From: Symbiodinium natans
Taxonomy: Eukaryota > Sar > Dinophyceae > Suessiales > Symbiodiniaceae
Direction of reading: 5' to 3'
Assembly: GCA_905221605.1 (NCBI GenBank)
Contig: CAJNDS010002703.1
Span: forward strand, 241,001-305,000
Length of the DNA stretch: 64,000 nucleotides
Below are positions 48,287 through 58,097 of the stretch, in pieces. The notes under the pieces are model-generated. The model saw only the letters and a program-made list of their open reading frames with translations. It had not been told where the DNA came from and ran no database searches. Position numbers and translations under genes: made by a program. Each line of letters starts with the position of its first letter. Position 1 is the first letter of the stretch.

Positions 48287-50240
48287 GCCGCAAGCCTCCG
48301 GCCCAGGCGCAAGCGATGCATCCTGGAAGTTGCTCGACGTGAACCTTATCATCGTCGGCAGCGGGCCGGTCGTCGAGCAGTTGCTGCAAAGGCGATTCGA
48401 GGCTGGCGGGCGGGCCTGCCTTCTTTGGACACACGTTTCACCACAGCAAATCCCGAACGGGACCCTGTTGGATCACGACTTGGCACCTTTTGACGAGGAG
48501 ACTTTCATCTGGCAGCCGCCGCCAGCCGACAGTTCCTGCGAAGAGGTGATCCGCTTGCAGCGCAAGTTTGGCAGTTGGGACTACGGCTACATGCGTTCTG
48601 GTCCTGATGTTGTGGCTTTACCTGACGGAGGTCGCTATGAGCTGCTTTTGGACAGCCAGGATCGAGTCGTTGGCATACGCGTGCTGGTGAACGATGTCCT
48701 GTCTTGGCAGATGTCAGGTGCTGTGATGTTTGCAGATGCTACGGGAGTAGACAGCGAAGGACATGTGCAGCAAGTGAACGTCGGCGTGCAGCAAGAGGAG
48801 GCAAAGCCCTTGATCTTTACGCCCATGGGCGGAATGTCGTACTTGGCAGGCGTCGTGGCCTACATCCTCGGCCTCATCATGTCAACCGGAGTAATCCTCA
48901 TCAACGAGCGGAGCGTCCAGCCGGAGCAGGTTGACTGGTGGTGGGTTGCCTGGCGGGGCATGACGTTTGGCGGGCAGGTTTGGACGCAGGTGTTAGTCGA
49001 CGGCCTCCTCGGCTACAAGCAGCCCTTCCTGGACGCCGCTGTGGTGACATTCTTCGGTGCGGTAGTGTGGTCCTTGGGCGAGTTGTTGATCACGCTGTTC
49101 TTTCAAGAGTGGCGTCCCATGTATTTCGTCCACCAAGCATGCTTGTATGAGATGTCCTGCTTGTTCCAGTTGGCTAGCAGCTTCCTTCGAGCCCGTTGGG
49201 GCCGCATGTCGCTGCCGAAATCTGGAGCTTACGGCAGGGCACAGGACACCAGACGGCAATTTCTCTGGACGGCGTTCATGTTTTCACTGAATGCCATGCT
49301 GCTCCTTGCCCAGTATTTCATCATCACAAGCTACATGTACCTTGAGGGGTGGAGTAACATTCTGGCGGGAATATTCCTTGGCTTCGGCACGTCCGCTTCA
49401 GAGTTGCTGGCTGTCGGCTGCATGGAGCTGGTTTACACGAAGCTCATATGGCCGCGCGCTGGAGATGCGAAGCGCATCATCTACGGCGACCAGCATCTAC
49501 TCGTCTCTATGATGGCTAGCTGGGCCCACTCCCTGTCCGAGGGCACCCGCCTGGTGAGCCTCGTCAGTGTCGCTGTGCGTAGCCCTGGCTGGCGTTGGGA
49601 TTGGCTCGGCAGTGTGCTTTTCATATTCATGAGCAATGTGGTAGTTCGACATGGGTATCACCTCACTTTGTACACCAGGGTTGTGCCAAAGCGCCTGCAG
49701 ACCTTTGTCAAGCCGGGCTGTTATGTCATAATCCACCGCCATTCGCGTTTTTCCTGCGGCTATCACCGTTTCGTTTTCTGTTTTGGCTACATGGCCTACC
49801 GCCTCATTTGGCTCAGCGGCCCTGATGGCCTTGCAGCGCCATTTTTCAACGCACACAGCCTGGTGCTTGTCTTCGTTATCTTCATGGCAGAGCTCGTGGA
49901 AGATGCTCTGTCGCTGCTTCGACTGCTGCCCTTGGATCCGTGGCGCGAGAACATGAAGCATGCTTATGAGCCGCTGGATCCCTTTCACCCCAAACAAGCC
50001 ATGTGCAAGGATCGGCGTGGGACCCACGTGAGGCAGGCACCGCTGCGGCTTCATGGGACGCGGCCTCAACACGTGTCGCAATCGCTGGCAATGATGCAAG
50101 TTAGCACCAGCATTACAGCTATCTCATGCTTTCTGTACGTGGGTGCGGGCTTTTGGTTGGGACTATGCCCTGACCCGATCCCGTTGTCACTGAGACTACA
50201 GGATTCATTTTGGTGGTCGCAGCCACTGACTTGCTCATGA
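48287..50240 (+). CDS. multi-spanning membrane protein of unknown function (about 650 aa, 5' end incomplete)
   Basis: One long exon to TGA. The frame is open from 48,255 with no ATG before a late one (GYMRSG, about residue 88), so the protein probably continues from an upstream exon spliced near 48,287 (CCTTAG|G). The N-terminal roughly 160 residues are soluble (DVNLIIVGSGPVVEQLLQRR, and a beta-rich GRYELLLDSQDRVVGIRVLV). About 8-10 hydrophobic helices follow: PMGGMSYLAGVVAYILGLIM, then AAVVTFFGAVVWSLGELLIT, FMFSLNAMLLLAQYFII and others, with a last one at SITAISCFLYVGAGFWLGL. Charged loops (YGDQHLLVSMMASWAHS, DPWRENMKHAYEPLDPFHP) may be functional. There is no frameshift, and G/C-ending codon bias is consistent. 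I do not recognise a transporter or enzyme signature. Not flanked by a partner gene. Confidence 0.75.
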
Positions 50241-50360
50241 GGTCTGCGTTTAGGGTTTAGGGGTTTAGGGGTTTAGGGTTTAGGGTTAGGGTTTAGGGGG
50301 TTAGGGGTTTAGGGGTTTAGGGGTTTAAGGGTTTAGGGGTTTAGGGTTTGGGGTTTGGGG
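50241..50360. repeat. G-orientation telomeric tract after the membrane-protein gene
   Basis: GGGGTTTA and GGGTTTA units. Confidence 0.9.
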
Positions 50361-50416
50361 ATGACAAGCATTTGCAATCCATGCACTCCATTGGCCATCC
50401 TCACAGCACATGAGAG

Positions 50417-50509
50417 TCAATTTGTCGGCAGCCTTGCGAAATCGTCACAGGCGGACATGTGATTTTCCTCGTTGCAAATGCGGCAGATGTACACATGTCG
50501 CGCTGGCTT
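50417..50509 (-). CDS. minus-strand CCHC zinc-knuckle fragment
   Basis: Minus-strand frame ARHVYICRICNEENHMSACD continues DFARLPTN and TGA. The spacing C-x2-C-x4-H-x4-C is that of a zinc knuckle, as in retroelement nucleocapsid proteins and some RNA-binding proteins. A plus-strand ORF here (RTCDFPRCKCGRC) is the weaker alternative. Confidence 0.4.
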   Translation of the reverse strand, partial: KPARHVYICRICNEENHMSACDDFARLPTN

Positions 50510-50748
50510 GGGGTGTCTGGACGTCCCGAAGCCGGAACAGGGGCGTCTGGGGTGTTGGGGTTTGGGGGTGTAGGTGTTCAGGGTATGGGGCATAGGGTTA
50601 AGTATCCGCTACTCCCGAAACCCTAAGTTTTGGCATTTCAACCCAAGCAAGCCCAACTCCACGTCCCTAGTTAAAAAAGCTGCAGGGCTTCGGGTGGAGA
50701 GTCGAGGGTTGAGGGCTGAGGGCAAAGCTTAACTGGTTTGGAGAGGAG

Positions 50749-50802
50749 GCACACGCCAGCACCCATGCGGCAGCGCACCTCCGTGTCCTGTTCAGCGGCA
50801 AA
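50749..50802 (+). CDS. candidate internal exon
   Basis: After GGAGAGGAG/GAGG the frame AHASTHAAAHLRVLFSGK is open to a GC donor (GCTCAACCC). Confidence 0.35.
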
Positions 50803-50804
50803 GC

Positions 50805-51040
50805 TCAACCCAACCTCCTCAACCCCTCAACTCCCCCCACTGCCCACCCCTCCTCAACCCCTCAACTCCGCCCCCCACCCCCCTCCTGGCTTTCTCAACC
50901 GCCTCAACCCGCCCCCACCCCCCGAAACCCTAAACCCTAAACCCCAAACCCTAAACCCTAAACCCTACACCCTAAACCCTAAACCCCAAACCCTAAACCG
51001 CAAACCCTAAACCCCTCAACCCACTCAACCCCCCTCAACC
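50805..51040. repeat. C-rich telomeric derivatives
   Basis: CCTCAACCCC, then CCCTAAA/CCCCAAA. Confidence 0.85.
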
Positions 51041-51050
51041 CCACGTCCAG

Positions 51051-51105
51051 GTGGACTTTCTGCGACCAGGGAAAGGGCGGAGCACTTCGTCTGCGCCAGT
51101 TTCGG
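51051..51105 (+). CDS. candidate internal exon
   Basis: Acceptor CCACGTCCAG, donor TCGG|GTTAAGGG. Frame VDFLRPGKGRSTSSAPVS; another frame (DQGKGGALRLRQFR) is also open. Confidence 0.4.
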
Positions 51106-51481
51106 GTTAAGGGTTGAGGTTCAGGGTTTCTGGACTGGAGGTTCAGGCTTCCGGGACGGATTGAGGTTTAGGGTTTAGGGTTTAGGGTTTAGGGTTTAGG
51201 GTGGAGGGTTTAGGGTTGAGGGGAGTTTAGGGATTATATAGGGTTGAGGGTGTAGGGTGCAGGGATTCGGGTTTCAGGGTGAGGGTTTCGAGTTTGGAGT
51301 TTCGAGGGAGAGGGTTTAGTGGTTTACGGGCTTTAGGGTTTAAGGGTCTAAGGTTGGGATGTTCCCCCCCCCCCCTACTCCCAGCTCCCATGCCCATAAC
51401 CCCTCACCCCTAACCCCTAACCCCTAACCCCTAAACCCTAAACCCTAAACCCTAAAACCTACACCCTAAACCCGTTGCGAG

Positions 51482-51548
51482 GTCGCCGACTATGACCCCA
51501 AGCGGCATTCCGAGTCGTCGCTCCGGTCCGCCCTGACATGGCTTGGGG
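51482..51548 (+). CDS. internal exon, unknown
   Basis: Acceptor CCGTTGCGAG. Frame VADYDPKRHSESSLRSALTW, then LG. Donor G|GTTTAGGG. C tract before, G tract after. Confidence 0.55.
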
Positions 51549-51814
51549 GTTTAGGGTTTAGGGTTTAGGGTTTAAGGGTTTCAGAATTTTGGGGTTCAGG
51601 GGTTTAGGGTTTCAGAGCTTTTTGGTGGGGTTTTCGGGTTTCATACTCTTCGGACTTCAGGGGTTGCATGTTTCAGAGTGTTAGGTGTTATTGCGGGTTG
51701 AGGGCTTTAGGGCTTTGGCAGGGTTAGAGCTTCGAGGGTTTCAGAGTTTGGTGTTTTCCAGGGTCCGGGTACCTGGACGATAGTTATAGGGTGACCCTGT
51801 AGTTGTCACCTTAC

Positions 51815-51891
51815 ATGTACCTGCACGCGCGAGCCTTCAATTCAACAAGGGCCAGAGCTGAATTGTCCGAATGCCTAATTTCGCAGTTTAG
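51815..51891 (+). CDS. candidate exon or gene start
   Basis: ATG frame MYLHARAFNSTRARAELSEC, then LISQF, ending at AG|GTTTTGGG. Non-repetitive island between G tracts and a C array (51,915-52,010). Confidence 0.4.
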
Positions 51892-51914
51892 GTTTTGGGT
51901 TAGGGATGAGCGGG

Positions 51915-52310
51915 ATAAACCCTATAAACCCTAAACCCTAAACCCTAAACCCTAAACCCTAAACCCTAAACCCTAAACCCTAAACCCTAAACCCTAAACC
52001 CTAAACCCTGAACCCTGAACCCTGAACCCTGAACCCTGAAGCCTGAAGCTTGAAGCCTGAAGCCTGAAGCCTGGACCCTGAACCTAAACCTAAGCCTTCA
52101 ATGAACCCCTAGTCCCGTTGTCGCAAAGGGAAATTGTGAGAACCCCCAAGCCCTGAACCCTAGAGCCTAGACCCCAGGCGACCTTGTACTAATCCTTACA
52201 TATAGACCGTTAGAAAGTTTTCTGTGAACCCTAAACCCTAAACCCTAAACCCTAAACCCTAAACCCTAAACCCTAAACCCTAAACCCTAAACCCTAAACC
52301 CTTCTACAAG
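51915..52310. repeat. two CCCTAAA arrays with (CCTGAAG)n variant
   Basis: Perfect arrays at 51,918-52,005 and 52,226-52,300; CCTGAAG/CCTGAAC variants between them. Confidence 0.9.
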
Positions 52311-52321
52311 GAAGGGGCATT

Positions 52322-52420
52322 AAGGGGGGGTTTTGGGGGGTTTTGGGGGGGTTTTGGGGGGGTTTTGGGGGGTTTTGGGGGGTTTTGTTTTTTTGCTGAA
52401 GGTTTTGGGGGGTTTGGTGG
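52322..52420. repeat. (GGGGGGTTTT)n G-quadruplex-prone tract
   Basis: Seven runs of 6-7 G separated by TTTT, resembling a ciliate-type telomere unit; here it is a local derivative. Confidence 0.85.
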
Positions 52421-52559
52421 GGTGGGGGCCCCTGTTCAGGGTCTTGTTTGGTGCCCTGAAAGCCATGCTTTTGTCTGATCTTTTTTTGCACTGTGAAGGC
52501 TGAAGGATTATTGCACGAGCGGCTCGTAATGAAACGCGTACAATTTCTATTTATCCTGG

Positions 52560-52860
52560 CCTTGAGGGTTGAGGGTTTGGGGTTTAGGGTTTAGGGTTTA
52601 GGGTTTGATTGTTTGGGGTTTAGGGTTTGGGGTTTAGGGTTTGGGGTTTAGGGTTTGGGGTTTAGGGTTTGGGGTTTAGGGTTTCGTGCCTGGGATTCAT
52701 TGTTCAGGGCTGAGGGTCTGGGGGTGGGCCCCAGGTTGAACTTCCATGTGGTCAGTTCTCAAAATTATTGTCCCCTCTTGGGTGCTCTCAGTTTTAGAGG
52801 GTTTAGGGTTTAGGGTTTAGGGCTTAGGGTTTGGGGTTTGGGGTTTGGGGTTTAGCCTAC
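52560..52860. repeat. TTTAGGG/TTTGGGG dimer arrays
   Basis: 14-bp dimers GGGTTTAGGGTTTG over 100 bp, then more after a short unique spacer, ending in a run of C. Confidence 0.9.
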
Positions 52861-52886
52861 CCCCCCCCCCCCCCCCAAACCTCCAG

Positions 52887-52957
52887 GCATTTCTTCAGCT
52901 TGGCGCAGTCGGGGGAGTCGGGATCCCACCTTCTTCCTTCGCCAGGGTGAAAAAAAG
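52887..52957 (+). CDS. internal exon, unknown
   Basis: Acceptor AAACCTCCAG after a 17-C tract. Frame AFLQLGAVGGVGIPPSSFAR, then VKK. Donor AAAAAAAG|GTAGGG leading into TTTAGGG. Confidence 0.55.
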
Positions 52958-53286
52958 GTAGGGTTTAGGGTTTAGGGTTTAGGGTTTAGGGTTTAGGGTT
53001 TAGGGTTTAGGGTTTAGGCTTTCGGGTTTAGGGTTTAGGGTTTAGGGTTTAGGCTTTTGGGTTTAGGGTTTAGGGTTCAGGGTTCAGGGTTTGGGGGGTT
53101 CAGGGTTTAGTGTTTAGGGTTTGGGGGTTTGGGGGTTTGGGGGTTTGGGGGGTTCAGGGTTTACGCAATTTCGGGCTTCAAGGTTTGAAGGTTTTGGTTT
53201 TGGTCGAGGGTTTTGGGGTTTTGGGTCGTGGGGATGTTGGGGTTCAGGGTTATCGGGTTTAGGGTTACGGGGTTTTGGGGTCCAGA

Positions 53287-53386
53287 TGTCAGAGAACGAG
53301 CTGCAGTGGGTTACATGGGCCCTTAGTCTGGGCCCTTTAAAGGGTACCCCTTCCTATACCCCGTATGTACCCTATACAAATTAAGG
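53287..53386 (+). CDS. candidate first exon
   Basis: ATG after GGGTCCAG; MSENELQW followed by a possible GTTACATG donor, or open on to TAA at 53,384. Confidence 0.3.
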
Positions 53387-53501
53387 GCCTGAACATCAGA
53401 GCCCTTTAACGGAGGATAGGGGCCCATGAACCTACCCTTAGAGGGAGCAGAAGAAGCTGGATTATGTGTGCTCGCTCTAGGACTGAGGTCTTTCGCAAGC
53501 A

Positions 53502-53726
53502 GTGCAGGGGCGCGCCCCCGAACATGCCTTCTCTTCCGATTATGCGGTGGCTTGCTTTTGTAGTGGGCTTTTTGGTGGGTGTGTTTTGAGCTCCTTGTAT
53601 GCAGCTATGGATGAGCGTGCGTACTTTCTCCACCAGACCTGCGACTTATGCAGTCGCTGTTGGCTTCAGGGTTGCCTCACAACAGCCCCAGCCATGCACA
53701 GGACATGGCAAGAGCACTTTGTCTGA
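53502..53726 (+). CDS. hypothetical ORF or terminal exon, Cys-rich
   Basis: Frame GRAPEHAFSSDYAVACFCSG continues GCVLSSLYAAMDERAYFLHQ and CDLCSRCWLQGC to WQEHFV, TGA. It lacks an ATG start upstream and probably begins after CGCAAGCAG. Non-repetitive. Confidence 0.45.
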   Translation: MQGRAPEHAFSSDYAVACFCSGLFGGCVLSSLYAAMDERAYFLHQTCDLCSRCWLQGCLTTAPAMHRTWQEHFV

Positions 53727-53857
53727 TATTTTGGGGTTTAGGTTGTAGTACTGTTGTAGTAGATTTAGGGTTTTAGGGTTCAGGGTTTAGGGTAGATCGG
53801 GTTTACCTACCCAATAGGAGTTTTGGTAGTCGATTGCTGGCCGGAGACCTCCTTGCT

Positions 53858-53912
53858 TGGAGGTTCAGGGGTACTTAGAACCCCAATGATAGCTGTACTT
53901 GTAAGGCTCCCG
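53858..53912. mobile_element. TIR family A fragment
   Basis: CTTGGAGGTTCAGGGGTACT, AGAACCCCAATGATAGCTGT. Confidence 0.55.
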
Positions 53913-54009
53913 AAGTCCCCAAAGAAGGTTAGAAGTAGACTTGGGGCGGGGCTCTACCATCATTTGCAGGCCTCTACTCTGACGGCCGCTACTATGACAG
54001 AAATGCTCG

Positions 54010-54450
54010 CCGGTAGCGGGGCTTGTAACAGAGACTGTAACGGAAATGAGCGGAGCTGTAACGGATTTGTCGCGCAGCTGCAACGGAGCCGTATCGGAAG
54101 GCTGCAACGGAGCGCTACCGGCTGCAGTGATGCTGTAACGGAAACTGTAACGGAGCCGTAGCAGAAGCAGCAACTTTGTAACGGACCTGTAACGGAACTG
54201 TAACGGAGCTGTACAACTGAGCTGTAACGGGAGCTGTAAAGGAGCTGTAACGGAGGTGCAACGGAGCTGTAACGGAGCTGTAACGGACGCTGTAACGGAA
54301 GCTGTAGAGGAGCTGTAACGGAGGTGCAATGGAGCTGTAACGGAGCTGTAACGGAAGCTGTAGAGGAGCTGTAACGGAGGTGCAAGGGAGCTGTAACGGA
54401 GGTGTATCGGAGCTGTAACGGAGCTGCAGCAGAACTGTAACGGAAGCTGC
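54010..54450. repeat. (GCTGTAACGGA)n minisatellite
   Basis: About 35 degenerate 11-12 bp units. It keeps several minus-strand frames open for 140-195 codons (RYSSVTAPLQ periodicity); judged non-genic. Confidence 0.85.
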
Positions 54451-54664
54451 AACGCTAGTCAGCATCGCAAACCCTTCACCTGCACGGCTTCTGCGCCATA
54501 TCACAGCAAAACTCCAAACCCCAAACCCCAAACCCTAAACCCTAAATCCCAAACCCCAAACCCCAAACCCCAAGCCCCAAGCCCCAAACCCCAAACCCCA
54601 AACCCCAAACCCCGAGCCCTAAACCCTAAACCTTAAACCCTAAACCCCAAGCCACACGTCTTAG

Positions 54665-54754
54665 GTGGGGGACGAAGCCCTGGTTTCGGCGGGCCGTAAA
54701 CTGGGCCACTATGGGAGGCCGCGGGCGGCTGAGGGCATTTTGGAGGCTTTCTGG
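54665..54754 (+). CDS. internal exon, unknown
   Basis: Acceptor CACACGTCTTAG. 30 codons VGDEALVSAGRKLGHYGRPR, then AAEGILEAFW. Donor TGG|GTTTTAGGG. One of the most protein-like islands. Confidence 0.6.
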
Positions 54755-54906
54755 GTTTTAGGGTTTCGTGTTTAGGGTTTTAGGGTTTAGGGTGTAGGGT
54801 TTCGGGTTAGGGTTTAGGGTTTTAGGGTTTTAGGTTTAGGGTTTAGGGTTTAGGGTTTAGGGTTTGGGGTTTGGGGTTTGGGGTTTGGGGTTTAGAGTTT
54901 TCGGGT

Positions 54907-54985
54907 TGGGATGTTCCCCCCTATACTAACAGTCCTTAGTTGGGATGATCGTATCCCCTAGTATATTGTTGGGAAGGAACCCAAG
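54907..54985. mobile_element. TIR family B left part
   Basis: TTGGGATGTTCCCCCCTATA, CTAACAGTCCTTAGTTGGGA. Confidence 0.55.
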
Positions 54986-54989
54986 TTTG

Positions 54990-55560
54990 GGGTTTTGTGG
55001 GATGCTTCGGGTTGAATGTAGGGCTTTAGGAGGTGTATAGGGCCTGAGGGTTTTAGGGGCTTCCGGTTTTTTTGGGGTTTTTGGGGTTTATAGTGTTTTA
55101 GGGGGTTCACAGGTTTTATGGGGCTTTGGGGCTTCAAGGTGTTTTGGGGCTTGTGGGGTTTCCGGGGTTTAGAGGATTTAGGGCTTTAGGGCAGGGTTTG
55201 GAGCTTTGGGTTGTTTAGGGTTTAGTTTAGGGCTTCGTGTTGTTTATTGCATGGAGGGTTCCGGTTCAGGGAGTTTGAGGGTTTAGGGCTGTGGGCGTCA
55301 TTTGGGTCGTAGGGCTGAGGTTTAGGGTTTCGGGTTTAGGGTCTAGGGTTTAGGGTTGAGGGCTTCGGGAACCGCAGGTCAGGGTTCAAAAGGTTTAGGG
55401 CCGGGGGTTCAGGGCTTCGCCAGCGCTGAAGAGTGCAGGGGGCTTGCGGTTAGGGGGCCCAGGTTGTTGGGGCGTTGAGAGCCTGAGGTGTACGGTTTAG
55501 CCGAAAATTTGCCTTGTTCGGGCCACATTTCGGGTCGGGGATCGTGGGTCCGGTAGAGGA
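54990..55560. repeat. strongly eroded G-orientation tract
   Basis: TTTAGGG-like units with many substitutions. A possible small exon (ENLPCSGHIS) lies after GGTTTAG at about 55,500-55,531. Confidence 0.5.
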
Positions 55561-55625
55561 TGCCTGAACCCATGAAACCCTAAACCCTAAACCCTAAACC
55601 ATAAACCCTAAACCCTAAACCCTAA

Positions 55626-55949
<324 letters not shown>

Positions 55950-56050
55950 TAATGGCAGTTTGGCGAACAAACAAAGTCCACGTCTTTCATTCAGGGATGA
56001 TGGAGGGTACTGATGTCCTTGATTCAGGGTTTAGGGCTTAGGGCTTTCAG

Positions 56051-56280
56051 GCCCCTAGAATATTTTGCTTCGCTTTGTTGTGTTTGTGAGGATCTTCTTT
56101 TGGAATTTGTTCCGAGGGTTGGAGGGGCCAGCCTACTCTATTCGTTCCCGGGTTGGGGCCCACCCCCGTGGACCCTTACTTCCTTTGTTTGTTTCAATCA
56201 TTGTTTTGGTAATTTTCCGGTTTCCCTTGCAAGAAGCATCTAGACCCAAAACCCCCCTGTGCAGTTCGATGCACCGTTGA
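56051..56280 (+). CDS. 3' end of an unknown gene, two exons in phase
   Basis: Exon 56,051-56,151 (PLEYFASLCCVCEDLLLEFV, then PRVGGASLLYSFP) has acceptor GGGCTTTCAG and donor CCGG|GTTGGGG. The 82-nt intron has a long pyrimidine-rich end (GGTTTCCCTTGCAAG) and no telomere units. Exon 56,234-56,280 starts AA, so the split codon is GAA; it reads ASRPKTPLCSSMHR and TGA. Unknown family; Cys-rich (CCVC). Confidence 0.6.
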
Positions 56281-56388
56281 TTGAGAGCTTAGCAAGGCTT
56301 TGTCGAGCTTCGACGGCGTGGATGATGTATCACGCAAGTACGTGTTTGGGTTTAGGGTTCCCTGAAGCCTAAGCATATGTCTATTGGG

Positions 56389-56471
56389 CATCCCCCTTAT
56401 ACTAACAGAACCCCCCCCCCCCCATATTAGAATGCCTACTAAGGACTGTTAGTGCAAGGGGGAACGTCCCA
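56389..56471. mobile_element. TIR family B, short full copy
   Basis: GCATCCCCCTTATACTAACA at the left and GGACTGTTAGTGCAAGGGGG at the right are inverted. 83 bp, with a run of C in the interior. Confidence 0.65.
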
Positions 56472-56503
56472 ATATACCTGTCTGAATCCCGCCCCTGCTT
56501 TTA

Positions 56504-56545
56504 GGGAACGTCGCGTGCAGATGCGACTGCCTAGCAACCGGAGCT
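56504..56545 (+). CDS. candidate exon
   Basis: Acceptor CCTGCTTTTAG, frame ERRVQMRLPSNRS, GC donor before CCCTAA. Confidence 0.35.
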
Positions 56546-56588
56546 TACACCCTAAGCCCTAAACCATAGACCCTGTTTTCCTCTTCAG

Positions 56589-56661
56589 CAGCCACGGCAC
56601 TTTCATCATTTGGGATGGGGGTCCTGGGAGCAGCGGCTATGGCCGAGATTTAGTGTTTCGG
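56589..56661 (+). CDS. internal exon, unknown
   Basis: Pyrimidine-rich acceptor GTTTTCCTCTTCAG. Best frame SHGTFIIWDGGPGSSGYGRD, then LVFR. Donor CGG|GTTTG. The other two frames are also largely open. Confidence 0.45.
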
Positions 56662-56787
56662 GTTTGTTGGGAGTAGATGCGAGTAGCATGCAACATGAGC
56701 GTCCCGCACCTTCACACCGCAACCTCTACATCCTGAACTTTAAGGCTACGCCCTGAAGCATCCTCCTTCACCTGTTTCTGCTGGCAG

Positions 56788-56898
56788 GGCAGAGGAGGCG
56801 GCGCAGGCGACGGAAAGGCCAGCAACGCAGAGCAGGGGTCTTGCGGTTGCTTTTTTGTTTCACTTGAAGGTCCATGGCTCCAACTCTCGAGGGTGTAG
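56788..56898 (+). CDS. terminal exon, unknown
   Basis: Strong acceptor CCTGTTTCTGCTGGCAG. Frame GRGGGAGDGKASNAEQGSCG continues CFFVSLEGPWLQLSRV and TAG. The minus ORF here is a shadow. Confidence 0.5.
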   Translation, partial: GRGGGAGDGKASNAEQGSCGCFFVSLEGPWLQLSRV

Positions 56899-57184
56899 GG
56901 GTTTAGGGGCAACCTTAAACCCTAGCCACTAATCCCTAGATCCCCAATGCCACGAACCCTGCATCGTGAATGACGCTCAGAGTTGCTTATGCTCTCTTCT
57001 GGTTTAGGGTTTAGGGTTTAGGGTTTAGGGTTGAGGGTTTAGGGTTTAGGGTTTAGGGTAGTTTAAGTTGAGACTGAAACCCTAATCCCCACGCTCTAAG
57101 CTCCAAACCCCCTAAACCTGAACTCCGGTTTAGTTTTTCTGGTCAGCTGCTTGATGGGACCGTATGAATTTGTGATCTTGTTAG

Positions 57185-57235
57185 GATGGGTTGTTGGCGC
57201 TCTTCGCGTCGTGCAGGGCATATGTTATGGAGTAG
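57185..57235 (+). CDS. candidate terminal exon
   Basis: Acceptor TGATCTTGTTAG, frame DGLLALFASCRAYVME, TAG. A 15-nt exon (LLDGT) after TTTTTCTGGTCAG and a 36-40 nt intron would precede it in phase. Confidence 0.4.
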   Translation, partial: DGLLALFASCRAYVME

Positions 57236-57354
57236 CTTAGGGTACCACAAAAGGGCTTAATTTACACCCCCCCCCCCGGACCCCTGTACGTGCAAGAATT
57301 TCAGGGTTCAGAGTGTGCCGTATGCTACAGGCGCAGACGCCGCCAATCAGCCTA

Positions 57355-57358
57355 AACC

Positions 57359-57432
<74 letters not shown>

Positions 57433-57570
57433 ACCCTGAACCCTCAACCCTCAACCCTCAACCCTCAACCCTAAACCCTCAACCCTCAACCCTAAACCCT
57501 CAACCCTAAACCCTCAACCCTAAACTCTAAACCCTAAACCCTCAACCCTAAACCCTAAACCCTAAACCCC
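57355..57570. repeat. (CCCTCAA)n passing into CCCTAAA
   Basis: About eighteen CCCTCAA, then alternating CCCTCAA/CCCTAAA dimers: a visible transition between variants. Confidence 0.95.
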
Positions 57571-57632
57571 CGGCTGCCTTAAATCCTACCCGAAAGCCTA
57601 CTACACCCTCCTTATGCTTTCTTTGCACCCAG

Positions 57633-57666
57633 GATTGAACCTGCGACTCTGTCTTCTGTAGTTTAA
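57633..57666 (+). CDS. candidate short terminal exon
   Basis: Acceptor CTTTCTTTGCACCCAG, frame IEPATLSSVV, TAA. Confidence 0.35.
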
Positions 57667-57839
57667 GATTTAGGATTTAGTGTTTAGGGCTTGGGGGTTA
57701 TAGGGTTTTGGGTTTCTAAACCCCTATATGTGGGTCTTCTTTTTTCCCCATGGCATTGGGGCCGGGACCCCCGAAACTGTTCGCGAACCGGCAGGCTCCA
57801 GCAGCTCTTCCAGTGCCCCGGCGTGTGGGTAATGGCCCT

Positions 57840-58005
57840 ATACCCCAAACCCTAAACCTTAAACCTTAAACCCTAGACCCTAAACCCTAGACCCTAAACC
57901 CTAAACCCTAAACCCTAACCCTGGACCCGAAACCCGAAACCCTAAACCCTAAACCCTCGACCCTAAACCCGAAACCCTAAACCCTATACCCTTAACCCTT
58001 AACTC
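57840..58005. repeat. C-orientation telomeric tract
   Basis: CCCTAAA with CCCTAGA and CCCGAAA variants. A 27-nt exon candidate (QLFQCPGVW, 57,802-57,828) precedes it. Confidence 0.85.
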
Positions 58006-58013
58006 TGGTTGAG

Positions 58014-58097
58014 GGCCCCCTGGAGCCACCCAAGCCGCTCTCGCAAAACCCTGAAGCACCCCAAGCCCAAAACAAGCCTTCCACCAACAAGTTATGA
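58014..58097 (+). CDS. candidate terminal exon, Pro/Gln-rich
   Basis: After TCTGGTTGAG the frame GPLEPPKPLSQNPEAPQAQN continues KPSTNKL to TGA. Confidence 0.4.
   Translation, partial: GPLEPPKPLSQNPEAPQAQNKPSTNKL

Noticed and set aside
51051-51105. Elongation factor P fragment (VDFLRPGKG)
   Set aside because: The resemblance is limited to a PGKG core and does not continue in the same frame.
53865-54531. Minus-strand ORFs of 138-195 codons with RYSSVTAPLQ periodicity as a repeat protein
   Set aside because: They derive from the 11-12 bp TGTAACGGA minisatellite; several frames are open at once and there is no start or splice context.
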